A stretch of DNA of 64,000 nt from Pseudoduganella namucuonensis (GCF_900116645.1 NZ_FPBO01000022.1:1-64000), one strand, 5' to 3'. Positions 16,942-25,645 are shown, counted from the first letter of the stretch. Notes: a model not told the origin generated them from the letters alone. Program-made: numbers and translations.

Positions 16942-17622
16942 TTACCAACTAATCGGGGTGCCGTCGTAGTTGCGGTAGACGGCGCGGGGGGAGGCGGGCA
17001 GGGCGGCCAGCGTGCGGCGTATCCCGGCCGCGCTGTCCTCCACCGCGAGGTCGGCGCCGGCGCCGCCCATGTCGGTCCGCACCCAGCCCGGGTGCAGCGC
17101 CACGCAGGTGGCGCCCCGGTCGCCGAAGCTCAGCGCGGTGTCGATCAGCACGGAGTTCAAGGCCGCCTTGCTGGCGCGGTACAGCGAGCCGCCGGGGCTG
17201 CTTCGCTCGCTCAACGATCCCATGCGCGAGGACAGCACGGCCAGCTTGCCGCCGCCCTTGCCCTTGGCCGCGCACACCATCGGCGCCAGGATCGGCAACA
17301 GCCGCATCGCCGCCAGCACGTTGGTGTGCATCACCTGGTCGAAATCGCCCTGCGTGGGGAAGCCGTCGTGCCGCGGACCGTACACGCCCGCGTTCAGGAT
17401 CGCCACCTCCAGCTGCTCGCCGTCCAGCTTCCAGCCCAGGCCGGCGACGGCCTCCACATTGTTCACGTCCAGCGTGTGCGTTTCCGCGCCCAGCGCGGCC
17501 AGCGCGGCGATGTCCTCCGGCTTGCGGGCGGTGGCGATCACGCGCCAGCCGTCGCGCAGGTATTGGCGCGCCAGCTCGTGGCCGATGCCGCGCGAGGCGC
17601 CGATGATGAGGGCGGACGGCAT
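16942..17622 (-). CDS. Short-chain dehydrogenase/reductase
   Basis: 226 residues with a Rossmann fold. The cofactor motif is GASRGIG at residues 8-14; NAGVYGPR is the structural NAG motif; the catalytic Tyr/Lys pair is SLYRASKAALN, with Ser in the preceding strand. It starts 3 nt after the thiolase stop, so the two are co-transcribed. The substrate is unknown; in this setting it may act on a hydroxyacyl or carbonyl intermediate of acyl-CoA breakdown. Confidence 0.85.
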   Translation of the reverse strand: MPSALIIGASRGIGHELARQYLRDGWRVIATARKPEDIAALAALGAETHTLDVNNVEAVAGLGWKLDGEQLEVAILNAGVYGPRHDGFPTQGDFDQVMHTNVLAAMRLLPILAPMVCAAKGKGGGKLAVLSSRMGSLSERSSPGGSLYRASKAALNSVLIDTALSFGDRGATCVALHPGWVRTDMGGAGADLAVEDSAAGIRRTLAALPASPRAVYRNYDGTPISW

Positions 17623-17625
17623 CGC

Positions 17626-18825
17626 TTACACCAGCTCGATGGCCATGGCGGTGGCCTCGCCGCCGCCGATGCACAGGGCCGCCACGCCGCGCTTGCCGCC
17701 GGTGCGTTTCAACGCGCCGATCAGCGTCACGATGATGCGCGCGCCCGAGGCGCCGATCGGGTGGCCCAGCGCGCAGGCGCCGCCGTGCACGTTGACCTTG
17801 GCGTGCGGAATGTCCAGCTCGCGCATGGCGGCCATCGGCACGGCCGCGAAGGCCTCGTTGATCTCGAACAGGTCGACGTCCTTGGCGCTCCAGCCGGTCT
17901 TCTTGAACAGCTTCTCGATGGCGCCGATCGGGGCCACCGTGAACTGGTTCGGCGCCAGCGCGTTGGTGGCGTGGCCCAGGATTTTCGCGATCGGCGCCAA
18001 GCCCAGCTCGCGCGCGGTCGATTCGCGCATCATCACCAGCGCGGCGGCGCCGTCGTTGATGGACGAGGACGAGGCGGCGGTGATGGTGCCGTCCTTCTGG
18101 AACGCGGCGCGCAGGGTCGGGATCTTGTCTATCCTGGCCTTGAGCGGGCCCTCGTCCTTCTCGATCACGCTGTCGCCGGCGCGGCCGCTCACCGTCACCG
18201 GCGCCACTTCCCATTTGAACCAGCCCTCGTTGGTGGCGGCCTGGGCGCGCTTGACCGATTCGATCGCGAACGCGTCCTGGTCCTCGCGCGAGAACTGGTA
18301 CTTGGCCGAGCATTCCTCGGCGAAGGTGCCCATGGAGCGGCCCTCGCCGGTCTTCTCGTTGCGCGAGTAGGCGTCCTCCAGGCCGTCGTACATCATGTGG
18401 TCGAACAGCTGGCCGTGGCCGATGCGGTAGCCGCCGCGCGCCTTGGGCACCAGGTAGGGCGCGTTGGTCATCGATTCCATGCCGCCGGCCACCACCACGC
18501 TGGCGCTGCCGGCCAGCAAGGTGTCGTAGGCGAAGATGGCGGCCTGCATGGCCGAGCCGCACATCTTGGACAAGGTCACCGCGCCGGTGGAGGTGGGCAG
18601 GCCCGCCTTCAGCAGCGCCTGGCGCGCCGGGGCCTGGCCCTGGCCGGCCATCAGGCAGTTGCCGAAGTAGACGTGTTCGACCGCGTCGGCCTTGATGCCG
18701 GAGCGCTCGACGGCGGCGGCGATGGCGACCGCGCCCAGGTCGTGCGCGCTCTTGCCGGAAAAGTCGCCCTGGAAGGCGCCCATCGGGGTGCGCGCGGCGC
18801 CGACGATAACGATAGGATCATTCAT
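17626..18825 (-). CDS. Acetyl-CoA acetyltransferase (thiolase)
   Basis: 399 residues. Thiolase landmarks are the nucleophilic Cys in LSKMCGSAMQAAIF, the His in GGACALGHPIGASGAR, and the second Cys in LCIGGGEATAMAIEL. It cleaves acetoacetyl-CoA or 3-ketoacyl-CoA to acetyl-CoA, or catalyses the reverse condensation. Its start overlaps the aceK stop by 8 nt, so translation is coupled. With ivd upstream, a role in completing leucine or fatty-acid breakdown to acetyl-CoA is likely. Confidence 0.92.
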   Translation of the reverse strand: MNDPIVIVGAARTPMGAFQGDFSGKSAHDLGAVAIAAAVERSGIKADAVEHVYFGNCLMAGQGQAPARQALLKAGLPTSTGAVTLSKMCGSAMQAAIFAYDTLLAGSASVVVAGGMESMTNAPYLVPKARGGYRIGHGQLFDHMMYDGLEDAYSRNEKTGEGRSMGTFAEECSAKYQFSREDQDAFAIESVKRAQAATNEGWFKWEVAPVTVSGRAGDSVIEKDEGPLKARIDKIPTLRAAFQKDGTITAASSSSINDGAAALVMMRESTARELGLAPIAKILGHATNALAPNQFTVAPIGAIEKLFKKTGWSAKDVDLFEINEAFAAVPMAAMRELDIPHAKVNVHGGACALGHPIGASGARIIVTLIGALKRTGGKRGVAALCIGGGEATAMAIELV

Positions 18826-20647
18826 TTTCAGTGGTCTCCAGTAGGGTAGGCGCCACGTGCGCCGGGGGCGGCGTGGGTGCGCCTTGGTAAGAAAAGCGGA
18901 TGTGCTGCGGATACGGGAACACGTCCTCCACGATGCCGGCCTGGATGCGCTCCTTGCGCGTCTGCCAGAATTCGCGGGTGAACAGGTCGGCGTGGTGCCG
19001 CATGAAGTATTTGCGGATCTTCGCGTTGCCCAGCAGGAAGCGGCCGAACTGCTCGGGGAACACGTCGTGCTTGCCGACGTGGTACCACGGCTCGGCCGAC
19101 ATCTCGTCCTCCTCGTTGCGGGCCTGCGGGATGTCGCGGAAGTTGCAGTCGGTGATGTATTCGATCTCGTCGTAGTCGTAGAACACCACGCGCTTGTGGC
19201 GGGTCACGCCGAAGTTCTTGTACAGCATGTCGCCGGGGAAGATGTTGGCCGCCACCAGTTCCTTGATGGCGTTGCCGTACTCGATCACGCCGTGCTCGAG
19301 GCGGGTGTCGTCGCCCTCCTGGTCGGCGTTGCCCAGCCAGATGTTCAGCGGCACCATGCGGCGCTCGATGTACAGGTGCTTGATGACGATCTTGTCGCCG
19401 TCCTCCTCCAGCAGCGAGGGCGCGAAGTGGCGGATCTCGGCGATCAGCTCCTCCTTCACGCGGTGGCGCGGGAAGGCCACGTTGGAGTACTCCAGCGTGT
19501 CGGCCATGCGGCCCACGCGGTCGTGGTGCTTGACCAGCAGGTATTTCTCCTTGACCAGCGCGCGCGTGGTGTCCTTGGGCGCCGGGAAGAAGTCCTTGAT
19601 GACCTTGAACACGTAGGGGAAGGATGGCAACGCGAACACCAGCATCACCAGGCCGCGGATGCCCGGCGCGACGTCGAACTGGTCGGACGAGTGCTTCAGG
19701 TGCTGCAGGTAGTCGCGGTAGAACAGCGTCTTGCCCTGCTTCTGCAGGCCGAGGATGGTGTAGATCTCGCTGCGCGGCTTGCGCGGCAGCAGGCTGCGCA
19801 GGAACTGCACGTAGGCCGACGGCACCTCCATGTCCACCTGGAAGTAGGCGCGCGTGAACGAGAACAGGATGATGATCTGTTCCTGCTCGAACAGCACGGT
19901 GTCCAGTATCAGCTCGCCGTGCCGGTTGTGCAGGATGGGCACCACGAAGGGATACTCGCGCGCGCCGTTGACGCCCTTGCCGACGATGTAGGCGCCCTTG
20001 TTGCGGAAGAACAGGCTGGACAGCACCTGGATCTGGTGGTTGGGCTCCAGCTCCTGGGCCCCGAACAGCTGGCGCAGGCGCTTCTCCACCTGTTCGATGT
20101 CGCGGTCCAGGTTGGCGAACCTGGTCTTCAGCTGGAAGTTGGTGACGATGCGCTTCAAGGTGAAGCGCAGGCCGTCCGTGCCGGGGAAGTACATGCGGTA
20201 GGTCGGCGACAGCTCGTCGGTCTCGATGTACTCGGTGGACACCACGGGGCGCACGAAGATGAACTCGTTGTGGAAGTAGCTGCGGTGCAGGATGTTGCAG
20301 CAGACCGAGTTGAAGAAGGTCTCGGCCAGCTCCGGCTGCTTGTGGCCGGTCAGCATGCCGATGAAGTGCAGCTTGCATTCGCGCCACACCTCGTCGGTCA
20401 GCTCGGCCGGGACGTACTCGTCCTCCAGCGTCTGCACGCACTCCTGCACGCGCTGGTCGTAAAAGCCGATGCGCTCGCGCGCCGCCAGCTGCGCCACCTT
20501 CCACGCGCCCTGCTCGAAATGCTGCTTGGCGAGCTGGCTGGTCTGGCGGAACAGCCGGTAGTGCTTGTCGAAGCCCTCGCGGATGGTGCGCGCGATGTCG
20601 AACGCTATCTGGGACGACAGCAGCTTGGGGAATGCGGCCTGGATCAT
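18818..20647 (-). CDS. aceK: Isocitrate dehydrogenase kinase/phosphatase
   Basis: 609 residues from MIQAAFPKLLSSQIAFDIAR. The family's bifunctional enzyme phosphorylates and dephosphorylates isocitrate dehydrogenase, switching carbon flow between the TCA cycle and the glyoxylate bypass. Recognisable blocks include the nucleotide-binding region GLVMLVFALPSFPYVFKVIK, the VEHRR-like ERRMVPLNIWLGNA, and VVFYDYDEIEYITDCNFRDI. It lies between ivd and a thiolase, genes that yield acetyl-CoA, which fits a control role during growth on leucine or fatty acids. The 50-codon upstream extension lacks family similarity. Confidence 0.93.
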   Translation of the reverse strand: MIQAAFPKLLSSQIAFDIARTIREGFDKHYRLFRQTSQLAKQHFEQGAWKVAQLAARERIGFYDQRVQECVQTLEDEYVPAELTDEVWRECKLHFIGMLTGHKQPELAETFFNSVCCNILHRSYFHNEFIFVRPVVSTEYIETDELSPTYRMYFPGTDGLRFTLKRIVTNFQLKTRFANLDRDIEQVEKRLRQLFGAQELEPNHQIQVLSSLFFRNKGAYIVGKGVNGAREYPFVVPILHNRHGELILDTVLFEQEQIIILFSFTRAYFQVDMEVPSAYVQFLRSLLPRKPRSEIYTILGLQKQGKTLFYRDYLQHLKHSSDQFDVAPGIRGLVMLVFALPSFPYVFKVIKDFFPAPKDTTRALVKEKYLLVKHHDRVGRMADTLEYSNVAFPRHRVKEELIAEIRHFAPSLLEEDGDKIVIKHLYIERRMVPLNIWLGNADQEGDDTRLEHGVIEYGNAIKELVAANIFPGDMLYKNFGVTRHKRVVFYDYDEIEYITDCNFRDIPQARNEEDEMSAEPWYHVGKHDVFPEQFGRFLLGNAKIRKYFMRHHADLFTREFWQTRKERIQAGIVEDVFPYPQHIRFSYQGAPTPPPAHVAPTLLETTENE

Positions 20648-20703
20648 GGTCGGGGTCGTGTTGGTTCTTGAACTTGCCGGCCAGCCGCGCTCCGCCCGCT
20701 CCG

Positions 20704-21888
20704 CTATTTCGTTTCCGCGAACAGTTCGCGGCCGATCAGCATGCGGCGGATCTCGCTGGTGCCGGCGCCGATTTCGTACAGCTTGGCGTCGCGCCACAGG
20801 CGGCCGACCGGATACTCGTTGATGTAGCCGTTGCCGCCCAGCGTCTGGATCGCCTCGCCGGCCATCCAGGTCGCCTTTTCGGCACTATACAGAATCGCGC
20901 CGGCGGCATCCTTGCGCAACTGGCGCACGGCCTCCGGTGTGGTGGCGCGGTCACAGGCCTGGCCGACGGCGTAGACATAGGCCTTGCACGCCATCATGGT
21001 CGAGTACATGTCCGCCAGCTTGCCCTGCATCAGCTGGAACTCGCCGATGGGCTGGCCGAACTGCTTGCGGTCGTGGATGTAGGGCACCACCGCGTCCATG
21101 CAGGCCTGCATGATGCCCAGCGGGCCGCCGGACAGCACGGTGCGCTCGAAGTCCAGGCCGGACATCAGCACGTTGACGCCCTTGCCCAGGCCGCCCAGCA
21201 CGTTCTCGGCCGGCACCTCGCAGTCCTCGAACACCAGCTCGCCCGTGTGCGAGCCGCGCATGCCCAGCTTGTCCAGCTTTTGCGCGATCGAGAAGCCCTT
21301 GTAGCCCTTTTCGATCAGGAAGGCGGTCATGCCGCGCGGGCCGGCCTCCAGGTCGTTCTTGGCGTAGACCACCAGCACGTCCGCGTCCGGGCCGTTGGTG
21401 ATCCACATCTTGGTGCCGTTCAGCACCCAGCGGTCGCCCTTGAACTCGGCGCGCAGCTTCATGCTCACCACGTCCGAACCGGCGTTCGGCTCGGACATCG
21501 CCAGCGCGCCCACGTGCTCGCCCGAGATCAGCTTGGGCAGGTACTTCCGCTTCTGCTCCTCGGTGCCGTTGCGCTTGATCTGGTTGACGCACAGGTTGGA
21601 GTGGGCGCCGTACGACAGGCCGACCGAGGCCGACGCGCGCGAGATCTCCTCCATCGCGACGATGTGGGCCAGGTAGCCCATGTTGGCGCCGCCGTATTCC
21701 TCGGAAACGGTGATGCCCAGCACGCCCAGGTCGCCCATCTTGCGCCACAGGTCCATCGGGAACTGGTCGCTGCGGTCGATCTCGGCGGCGCGCGGCGCGA
21801 TCTCGGCGGCGGCGAATTGCTGCACGGTTTCGCGCAGGGCGGCGATGTCCTCGCCGTGGTCAAAGGTCAGGCCTGGAAGATGGAGCAT
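20704..21888 (-). CDS. ivd: Isovaleryl-CoA dehydrogenase
   Basis: 394 residues. It converts isovaleryl-CoA to 3-methylcrotonyl-CoA in leucine catabolism. Unlike most acyl-CoA dehydrogenases, the C-terminal site reads EIGAGTSEIRRML, with Gly where others have the catalytic Glu, while a Glu sits in LDFERTVLSGGPLGIM. This is the known arrangement of isovaleryl-CoA dehydrogenases. The flavin motif is LAMSEPNAGSDVVSMK. The start MLHLPGLTFDHGEDIAALRE was chosen at 21888. A LiuR-type operator lies about 60 nt upstream, and aceK follows after 56 nt. Confidence 0.92.
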   Translation of the reverse strand: MLHLPGLTFDHGEDIAALRETVQQFAAAEIAPRAAEIDRSDQFPMDLWRKMGDLGVLGITVSEEYGGANMGYLAHIVAMEEISRASASVGLSYGAHSNLCVNQIKRNGTEEQKRKYLPKLISGEHVGALAMSEPNAGSDVVSMKLRAEFKGDRWVLNGTKMWITNGPDADVLVVYAKNDLEAGPRGMTAFLIEKGYKGFSIAQKLDKLGMRGSHTGELVFEDCEVPAENVLGGLGKGVNVLMSGLDFERTVLSGGPLGIMQACMDAVVPYIHDRKQFGQPIGEFQLMQGKLADMYSTMMACKAYVYAVGQACDRATTPEAVRQLRKDAAGAILYSAEKATWMAGEAIQTLGGNGYINEYPVGRLWRDAKLYEIGAGTSEIRRMLIGRELFAETK

Positions 21889-21942
21889 GTCGTCCTCGTA
21901 TTCTGTTGGGATGGAATGGAACGCTAATAATACGCCTATGTG

Positions 21943-21958
21943 ACGTTTACGTAAACGT
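21943..21958. promoter_or_regulatory. LiuR-type operator upstream of ivd
   Basis: ACGTTTACGTAAACGT is a perfect 16-nt palindrome, placed about 55 nt upstream of the ivd start and near the 3' end of the MerR regulator gene. It matches the TTTACGTAAACGTAAA-type sites assigned to LiuR in proteobacteria, and strongly suggests autoregulated leucine-degradation control. Confidence 0.8.
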
Positions 21959-22007
21959 AAAGTAACCGCCGCGCGACACCGGCGGCCCGGTGCCGCCGCG
22001 CGGCGGC

Positions 22008-22418
22008 CTAGGCCGCGTCCCCGTCCGGCGCCGGCTCGCCGATGGCGGCCAGCAAACGCTTGCAATCGTCCTCATGCGCGGTGATCTCCGCCAGGGTCAT
22101 TTCGATATCCTCGCGCTGCTGCTCCAGCGTTTCGCGGTGCTGGCCCAGCACGCCCAGGAAACGGTGCATTTGCGCGCTGGTGTCCTTGGGCGACTCGTAC
22201 ATGTCCACCAGGCTCTTGATCTCGGACAGCGACAGCCCCAGGCGCTTGCCGCGCAGGGTCAGCTTCAAGCGGGTGCGGTCGCGCGCGGTGTAGACGCGGT
22301 TGCGGCCGCCGGCGCCCTCGCGGGTCGGGCTCAGCAGGCCCTGGTCTTCGTAAAAGCGGATCGCGCGCGCCGTGACGTCGAATTCGCGGGCCAGTTCGGT
22401 GATGGTATAGGTCGGCAT
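22008..22418 (-). CDS. liuR: MerR-family regulator of branched-chain amino-acid catabolism (LiuR-like)
   Basis: 136 residues. The MerR HTH occupies residues 1-70 (YTITELAREFDVTARAIRFY, then RVYTARDRTRLKLTLRGKRL), and a coiled coil runs from about 75 to 125. There are no metal-binding Cys residues, as expected for LiuR rather than metal sensors. It sits directly upstream of ivd on the same strand, and palindromic boxes lie on both sides of the gene. Confidence 0.85.
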   Translation of the reverse strand: MPTYTITELAREFDVTARAIRFYEDQGLLSPTREGAGGRNRVYTARDRTRLKLTLRGKRLGLSLSEIKSLVDMYESPKDTSAQMHRFLGVLGQHRETLEQQREDIEMTLAEITAHEDDCKRLLAAIGEPAPDGDAA

Positions 22419-22484
22419 CTTGATTGCGGTAGTCGGTGGGGGGACGTCGCGGCGCGCTTGCGGCTAGAATGGCCGTAACGCTTC

Positions 22485-22497
22485 CGTTTACGTAACG
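22485..22497. promoter_or_regulatory. Second LiuR-like box between liuR and the MBL-fold gene
   Basis: CGTTTACGTAACG is an imperfect copy of the palindrome at 21943-21958. It lies in the divergent region between liuR (start 22418) and the MBL-fold gene (start 22547), and could serve both autoregulation and control of the hydrolase gene. Confidence 0.6.
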
Positions 22498-22546
22498 TCA
22501 ATCGCATTGTAGCGCGCCCGCTCCGTTGTGAACATGAAAGAGCAAA

Positions 22547-23605
22547 ATGAACCCGCTTGAATCCCAATTGCGCTACCCGCTGGGCGACGCCCTGCCGGAC
22601 ACCGGCCAAGCGCTGTCCCTGGCGCCCGGCGTGGCCTGGCTGCGCATGCCGCTGCCGTTCGCGTTGGACCACATCAATCTCTGGCTGCTGGCGGACCGCC
22701 ATCCCGACACCGGCGCGCCGGGCTGGAGCGTGGTCGACTGCGGCGTCGCCACCGACGCCACCCGCGCCGCCTGGGACGAGGTGTTCGGCGGCGCGATGGA
22801 AGGCCTGCCGCTGCACCGGGTGTTGGCCACGCATTGCCATCCGGACCATGTCGGCCTGTCGGACTGGCTGTGCCGCCGCTTCCAGGCGCCGTTCTGGATC
22901 ACGACCGGCGAATACGGCTACGCGCGCATGCTGGCGGCGGCCCTGCCCGGGGTCGACGGCGCCGCCGCGCTGCCGCATTTCCGGCGCCACGGCCTGGCCG
23001 ACCCGGCCATGCTGGAGCGATTGGGCGGCAGGCGCGATTACTACCCCTCGCTGGTGCCGGCCGTGTCGGAGGCGTACACGCGCATGCAGGACGGACAGTC
23101 GGTGGCCATTGGTGACCATCAATGGCGGGTCGTCACCGGCTTCGGCCACTCGCCCGAGCACGCCTCGCTGTACTGCGCGGACCTGAACCTGCTGATCTCC
23201 GGCGACATGGTGCTGCCGCGCATCTCCACCAACGTCTCCGTGTTCGCGGTGGAGCCGGAGGGCAATCCGCTGCAGCTGTACCTCGATTCCCTGTCGAAAT
23301 ACGCCGGTCTGCCGGAGGACGTGCTGGTGCTGCCCTCGCACGGCAAGCCCTTCCGCGGCCTGCACACCCGCATCGCCCAGCTGCGCCAGCACCACGTCGA
23401 ACGCCTGGCCGAGGTCATGGACGCGTGCCGCGAGTGGCGCACGGCGAACGACATCGTGCCGCTGATGTTCCGCCGCCCGCTGGATGCACACCAATGGGGC
23501 TTCGCGCAGGGCGAGGCGCTGGCCCATCTTCACAAATTGTGGCGGGATGGTATCGTGCGACGTGAAACCGCTAGTGACGGCATCATACGTTTCAAAATGG
23601 GATAG
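22547..23605 (+). CDS. MBL-fold metallo-hydrolase (LACTB2-like)
   Basis: 352 residues. The metal-binding motif HxHxDH appears as THCHPDHVGLSDWL near residue 95, with a later GFGHSPEHASLY His and a terminal-region Asp/His (LISGDMVLP, LPSHGKPF). An extra C-terminal helical domain ends in MFRRPLDAHQWGFAQGEALA, as in LACTB2-like hydrolases. The substrate is unknown; the shared LiuR-like box hints at a thioesterase or similar role in leucine/acyl-CoA breakdown, which is inference. Confidence 0.85.
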   Translation: MNPLESQLRYPLGDALPDTGQALSLAPGVAWLRMPLPFALDHINLWLLADRHPDTGAPGWSVVDCGVATDATRAAWDEVFGGAMEGLPLHRVLATHCHPDHVGLSDWLCRRFQAPFWITTGEYGYARMLAAALPGVDGAAALPHFRRHGLADPAMLERLGGRRDYYPSLVPAVSEAYTRMQDGQSVAIGDHQWRVVTGFGHSPEHASLYCADLNLLISGDMVLPRISTNVSVFAVEPEGNPLQLYLDSLSKYAGLPEDVLVLPSHGKPFRGLHTRIAQLRQHHVERLAEVMDACREWRTANDIVPLMFRRPLDAHQWGFAQGEALAHLHKLWRDGIVRRETASDGIIRFKMG

Positions 23606-23816
23606 GATGATGGACCGGACGAACGTTCAATCCACCGACAGCCCCCTGAATACAATTTTCCACATTCGCGCATCCTTGACATAAAATTTGGCGCACTGCG
23701 GCCCGCCAAACCGGCTCAGCAAGGGAGAATTGTTAAATCTTAAATTCTTGATTGTCATAATCGCTTGGACCGGCCGAGAGACTGACATTCATGCTGCGAC
23801 ATGAAATAGTGCAACT

Positions 23817-24224
23817 ATGAATTCTTCGAATGAACGCGAAAGCTTTAGCCAGCGCTTGCAGCAGGCACTGAAAAACGCCCACTACTCCCCCGATAGTCCC
23901 ACCCGCCTGGCGCGCGAATTTAACATTCGCTTCGATGGCCGCCCCATCACGGTGCACGCGGCCCGCAAATGGCTGGTCGGCGAGGCCATTCCCACTCAGG
24001 AAAAGCTGCGCATGATCGCGCAATGGCTGGGCGTGCCCGCCGATTGGCTGCGCTTCGGCGGCCCCGAATCGGCGGCCCCGGCCGGCGAGGGCGGCAACGG
24101 CCTGTCCCGCTTCGAATCGGCCGACGTCAAGCTGATCGCCGATTTGCAGCGCCTGGACGAGCACCACCGCCAAATCGCCCGCGAATTTATCCGCATGCTG
24201 GTGCGCGTCAATTACCAAAAGTAA
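23817..24224 (+). CDS. XRE-like DNA-binding transcriptional regulator
   Basis: 135 residues. The N-terminal part (SFSQRLQQALKNAHYSPDSP, then RLAREFNIRFDG and HAARKWLVGEAIPTQEKLRM) has the helix pattern of an XRE/lambda-repressor-like HTH, followed by WLGVPADWLRFG. A short acidic/helical C-terminus follows. The target is unknown. Upstream (23606-23816) is a 211-nt gene-free AT-richer region that should contain its promoter; I could not place it with confidence. Confidence 0.75.
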   Translation: MNSSNERESFSQRLQQALKNAHYSPDSPTRLAREFNIRFDGRPITVHAARKWLVGEAIPTQEKLRMIAQWLGVPADWLRFGGPESAAPAGEGGNGLSRFESADVKLIADLQRLDEHHRQIAREFIRMLVRVNYQK

Positions 24225-24229
24225 CAAAA

Positions 24230-24245
24230 AAGAACGATCGTTCTT
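24230..24245. promoter_or_regulatory. 16-nt perfect palindrome after the XRE-like gene
   Basis: AAGAACGATCGTTCTT begins 5 nt after the stop codon of the regulator gene and is preceded by an A-run. It may be part of a bidirectional terminator with the hairpin 20 nt further on, or an operator for the neighbouring regulator. Confidence 0.4.
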
Positions 24246-24263
24246 GATTCATTGCTAAATAGT

Positions 24264-24289
24264 GGCCGGAATGCGGAAACATTCCGGCC
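24264..24289 (+). terminator. Rho-independent terminator after the XRE-like gene
   Basis: Ten-base-pair arms GGCCGGAATG and CATTCCGGCC with a 6-nt loop are followed by TAAGCTTTT. This is a good stem with a modest T-tract. Confidence 0.65.
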
Positions 24290-24401
24290 TAAGCTTTTAG
24301 CCACCGAATGTTTGGCTCCGATAGCAAATCGTCATAGTTCCGACACAGAATTAGTGCACAATAGGGGAATGCAACCCGCATGCTTTTTCACGGAGTACGC
24401 A

Positions 24402-24584
24402 TTGAGCCGCTTGATGAAGAACAACTACAGCAATGTAGCGCAGCTGAAAGACCTGATGACCGCCCCGCCGATGACGGCGGCCCGCCACGCGGAGGTTTTA
24501 CGCAAGCGGATAGCCCAGCGGCGCATGCTGGAAGAGGTGCGGGAACTGAAGCGTGCCAGCGGCACGCTGTTCGACAAGGGTTAA
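24402..24584 (+). CDS. Small basic protein of unknown function
   Basis: 60 residues if translated from TTG at 24402, which has GGAG 6 nt upstream; the internal ATG at 24414 has no well-placed ribosome-binding site. The protein (MKNNYSNVAQLKDLMTAPPM, then RKRIAQRRMLEEVRELKRAS) is highly helical and basic, with no recognised domain. It lies alone between a terminator and convergent ubiX. Codon use fits the genome, so it is probably real, but the function is unknown. Confidence 0.5.
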   Translation: MSRLMKNNYSNVAQLKDLMTAPPMTAARHAEVLRKRIAQRRMLEEVRELKRASGTLFDKG

Positions 24585-24670
24585 TAAGCAATTGCTGCAA
24601 AATGAGCGTGGCTAGGCGCGGCGACGAAGACAGTGCGCCTGCACGGCTAGGAGCCGCAACAACGCCACGG

Positions 24671-25264
24671 TCATTTTGAAGCGGTTGCTGTCAGGCCGTC
24701 CCAGCGGGGCGCCAGTTGATGCTCGACGCCGAACAGGTCGAGGACGCGGGCCACCGTGTGATCCACCATCTCGGCGATCGATTGCGGCCGGTGGTAGAAG
24801 CTGGGCAGGGGCGGGAAGACGATGCCGCCCATCTCGGTGACGGCCGTCATATTGCGCAAGTGCGCCAGGTTGAATGGCGTTTCGCGCACCATCAGCACCA
24901 GGCGGCGGCGCTCCTTCAGTGCCACGTCCGCCGCGCGCGCGATCAGATTGTCCGACAGGCCGTGGGCCACGGACGCCAGCGTCCGCATCGAGCAGGGCGC
25001 GATCACCATCCCGTCCGACTGGAAGGAACCGCTGGCGATGCTGGCGCCGATATTGTGTTGCTTGTGGACCACGTTGGCCAGCGCCTCGACCTCCTTGCGC
25101 TGCAGCCCGGTTTCCTGGTGCAGGGTCAGCACCGCCGCGTCGGACACGACCAGATGGGTCTCCATCCCGGGCAGCGTTTTCAACACTTGCAGCAGCCGGA
25201 CGCCGTACACCGCGCCGGTGGCGCCGGTGATGGCGACAACCAGCCGCCGCGGACGATCAGGCAT
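24671..25264 (-). CDS. ubiX: Flavin prenyltransferase
   Basis: 197 residues. UbiX makes the prenylated FMN cofactor of the UbiD decarboxylase in ubiquinone synthesis. Motifs are VAITGATGAVYGVRLLQVL at the N-terminus (FMN-binding loop), APCSMRTLASVAHGLSDNLI (the family's PCS block), and RETPFNLAHLRNM. Its start overlaps the grxD stop by 8 nt, so the two are translated as an operon with grxD first. No ubiD is in the window. Confidence 0.93.
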   Translation of the reverse strand: MPDRPRRLVVAITGATGAVYGVRLLQVLKTLPGMETHLVVSDAAVLTLHQETGLQRKEVEALANVVHKQHNIGASIASGSFQSDGMVIAPCSMRTLASVAHGLSDNLIARAADVALKERRRLVLMVRETPFNLAHLRNMTAVTEMGGIVFPPLPSFYHRPQSIAEMVDHTVARVLDLFGVEHQLAPRWDGLTATASK

Positions 25265-25568
25265 CCAGCAGGGCCTTCAATTCGCCGGACTCGAACATCT
25301 CGTTCATGATGTCCGAACCGCCGATGAACTCGCCCTTGATGTACAGCTGGGGGATGGTGGGCCAGTTCGAGTACTCCTTGATACCCTGGCGCACTTCCGG
25401 ATCGTCCAGCACGTTCACGGTGGCGATGTTCTCGACGCCGCAAGCCTTCAGGATCTGGATCGCGCGGCCGGAAAAGCCGCACTGCGGGAACTGGGCGGTG
25501 CCCTTCATGAACAGGACCACGGGCGTGTTGGACACGGTCTCTTTGATCCAGGTTTGTACGTCGCTCAT
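25257..25568 (-). CDS. grxD: Monothiol glutaredoxin Grx4 family
   Basis: 103 residues. The CGFS active site is at Cys30 (AQFPQCGFSGRAIQIL), with the glutathione-site motifs WPTIPQLYIKGEFIGGSDI. CGFS glutaredoxins bind and transfer [2Fe-2S] clusters, often with BolA partners; a BolA-family gene is present at 56480-56716. I used the ATG at 25568; the longer frame upstream is not family sequence. Confidence 0.94.
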   Translation of the reverse strand: MSDVQTWIKETVSNTPVVLFMKGTAQFPQCGFSGRAIQILKACGVENIATVNVLDDPEVRQGIKEYSNWPTIPQLYIKGEFIGGSDIMNEMFESGELKALLDA

Positions 25569-25645
25569 AACAGCCTCAGGGGGAAAAATGAAAGATGCCG
25601 ACATTTTATAAGAAAACGCCGACCCGAGTACGCCCCCGGAAAAGC

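Noticed and set aside
16705..18849. Long plus-strand frame opposite SDR and thiolase
   Set aside because: The translation is Gly/Ala/His/Arg-rich without motifs, while the minus strand encodes two recognisable enzymes.
23676..23681. TTGACA as a -35 box for the XRE-like gene
   Set aside because: No acceptable -10 box lies 16-18 nt downstream; the sequence there is GC-rich.
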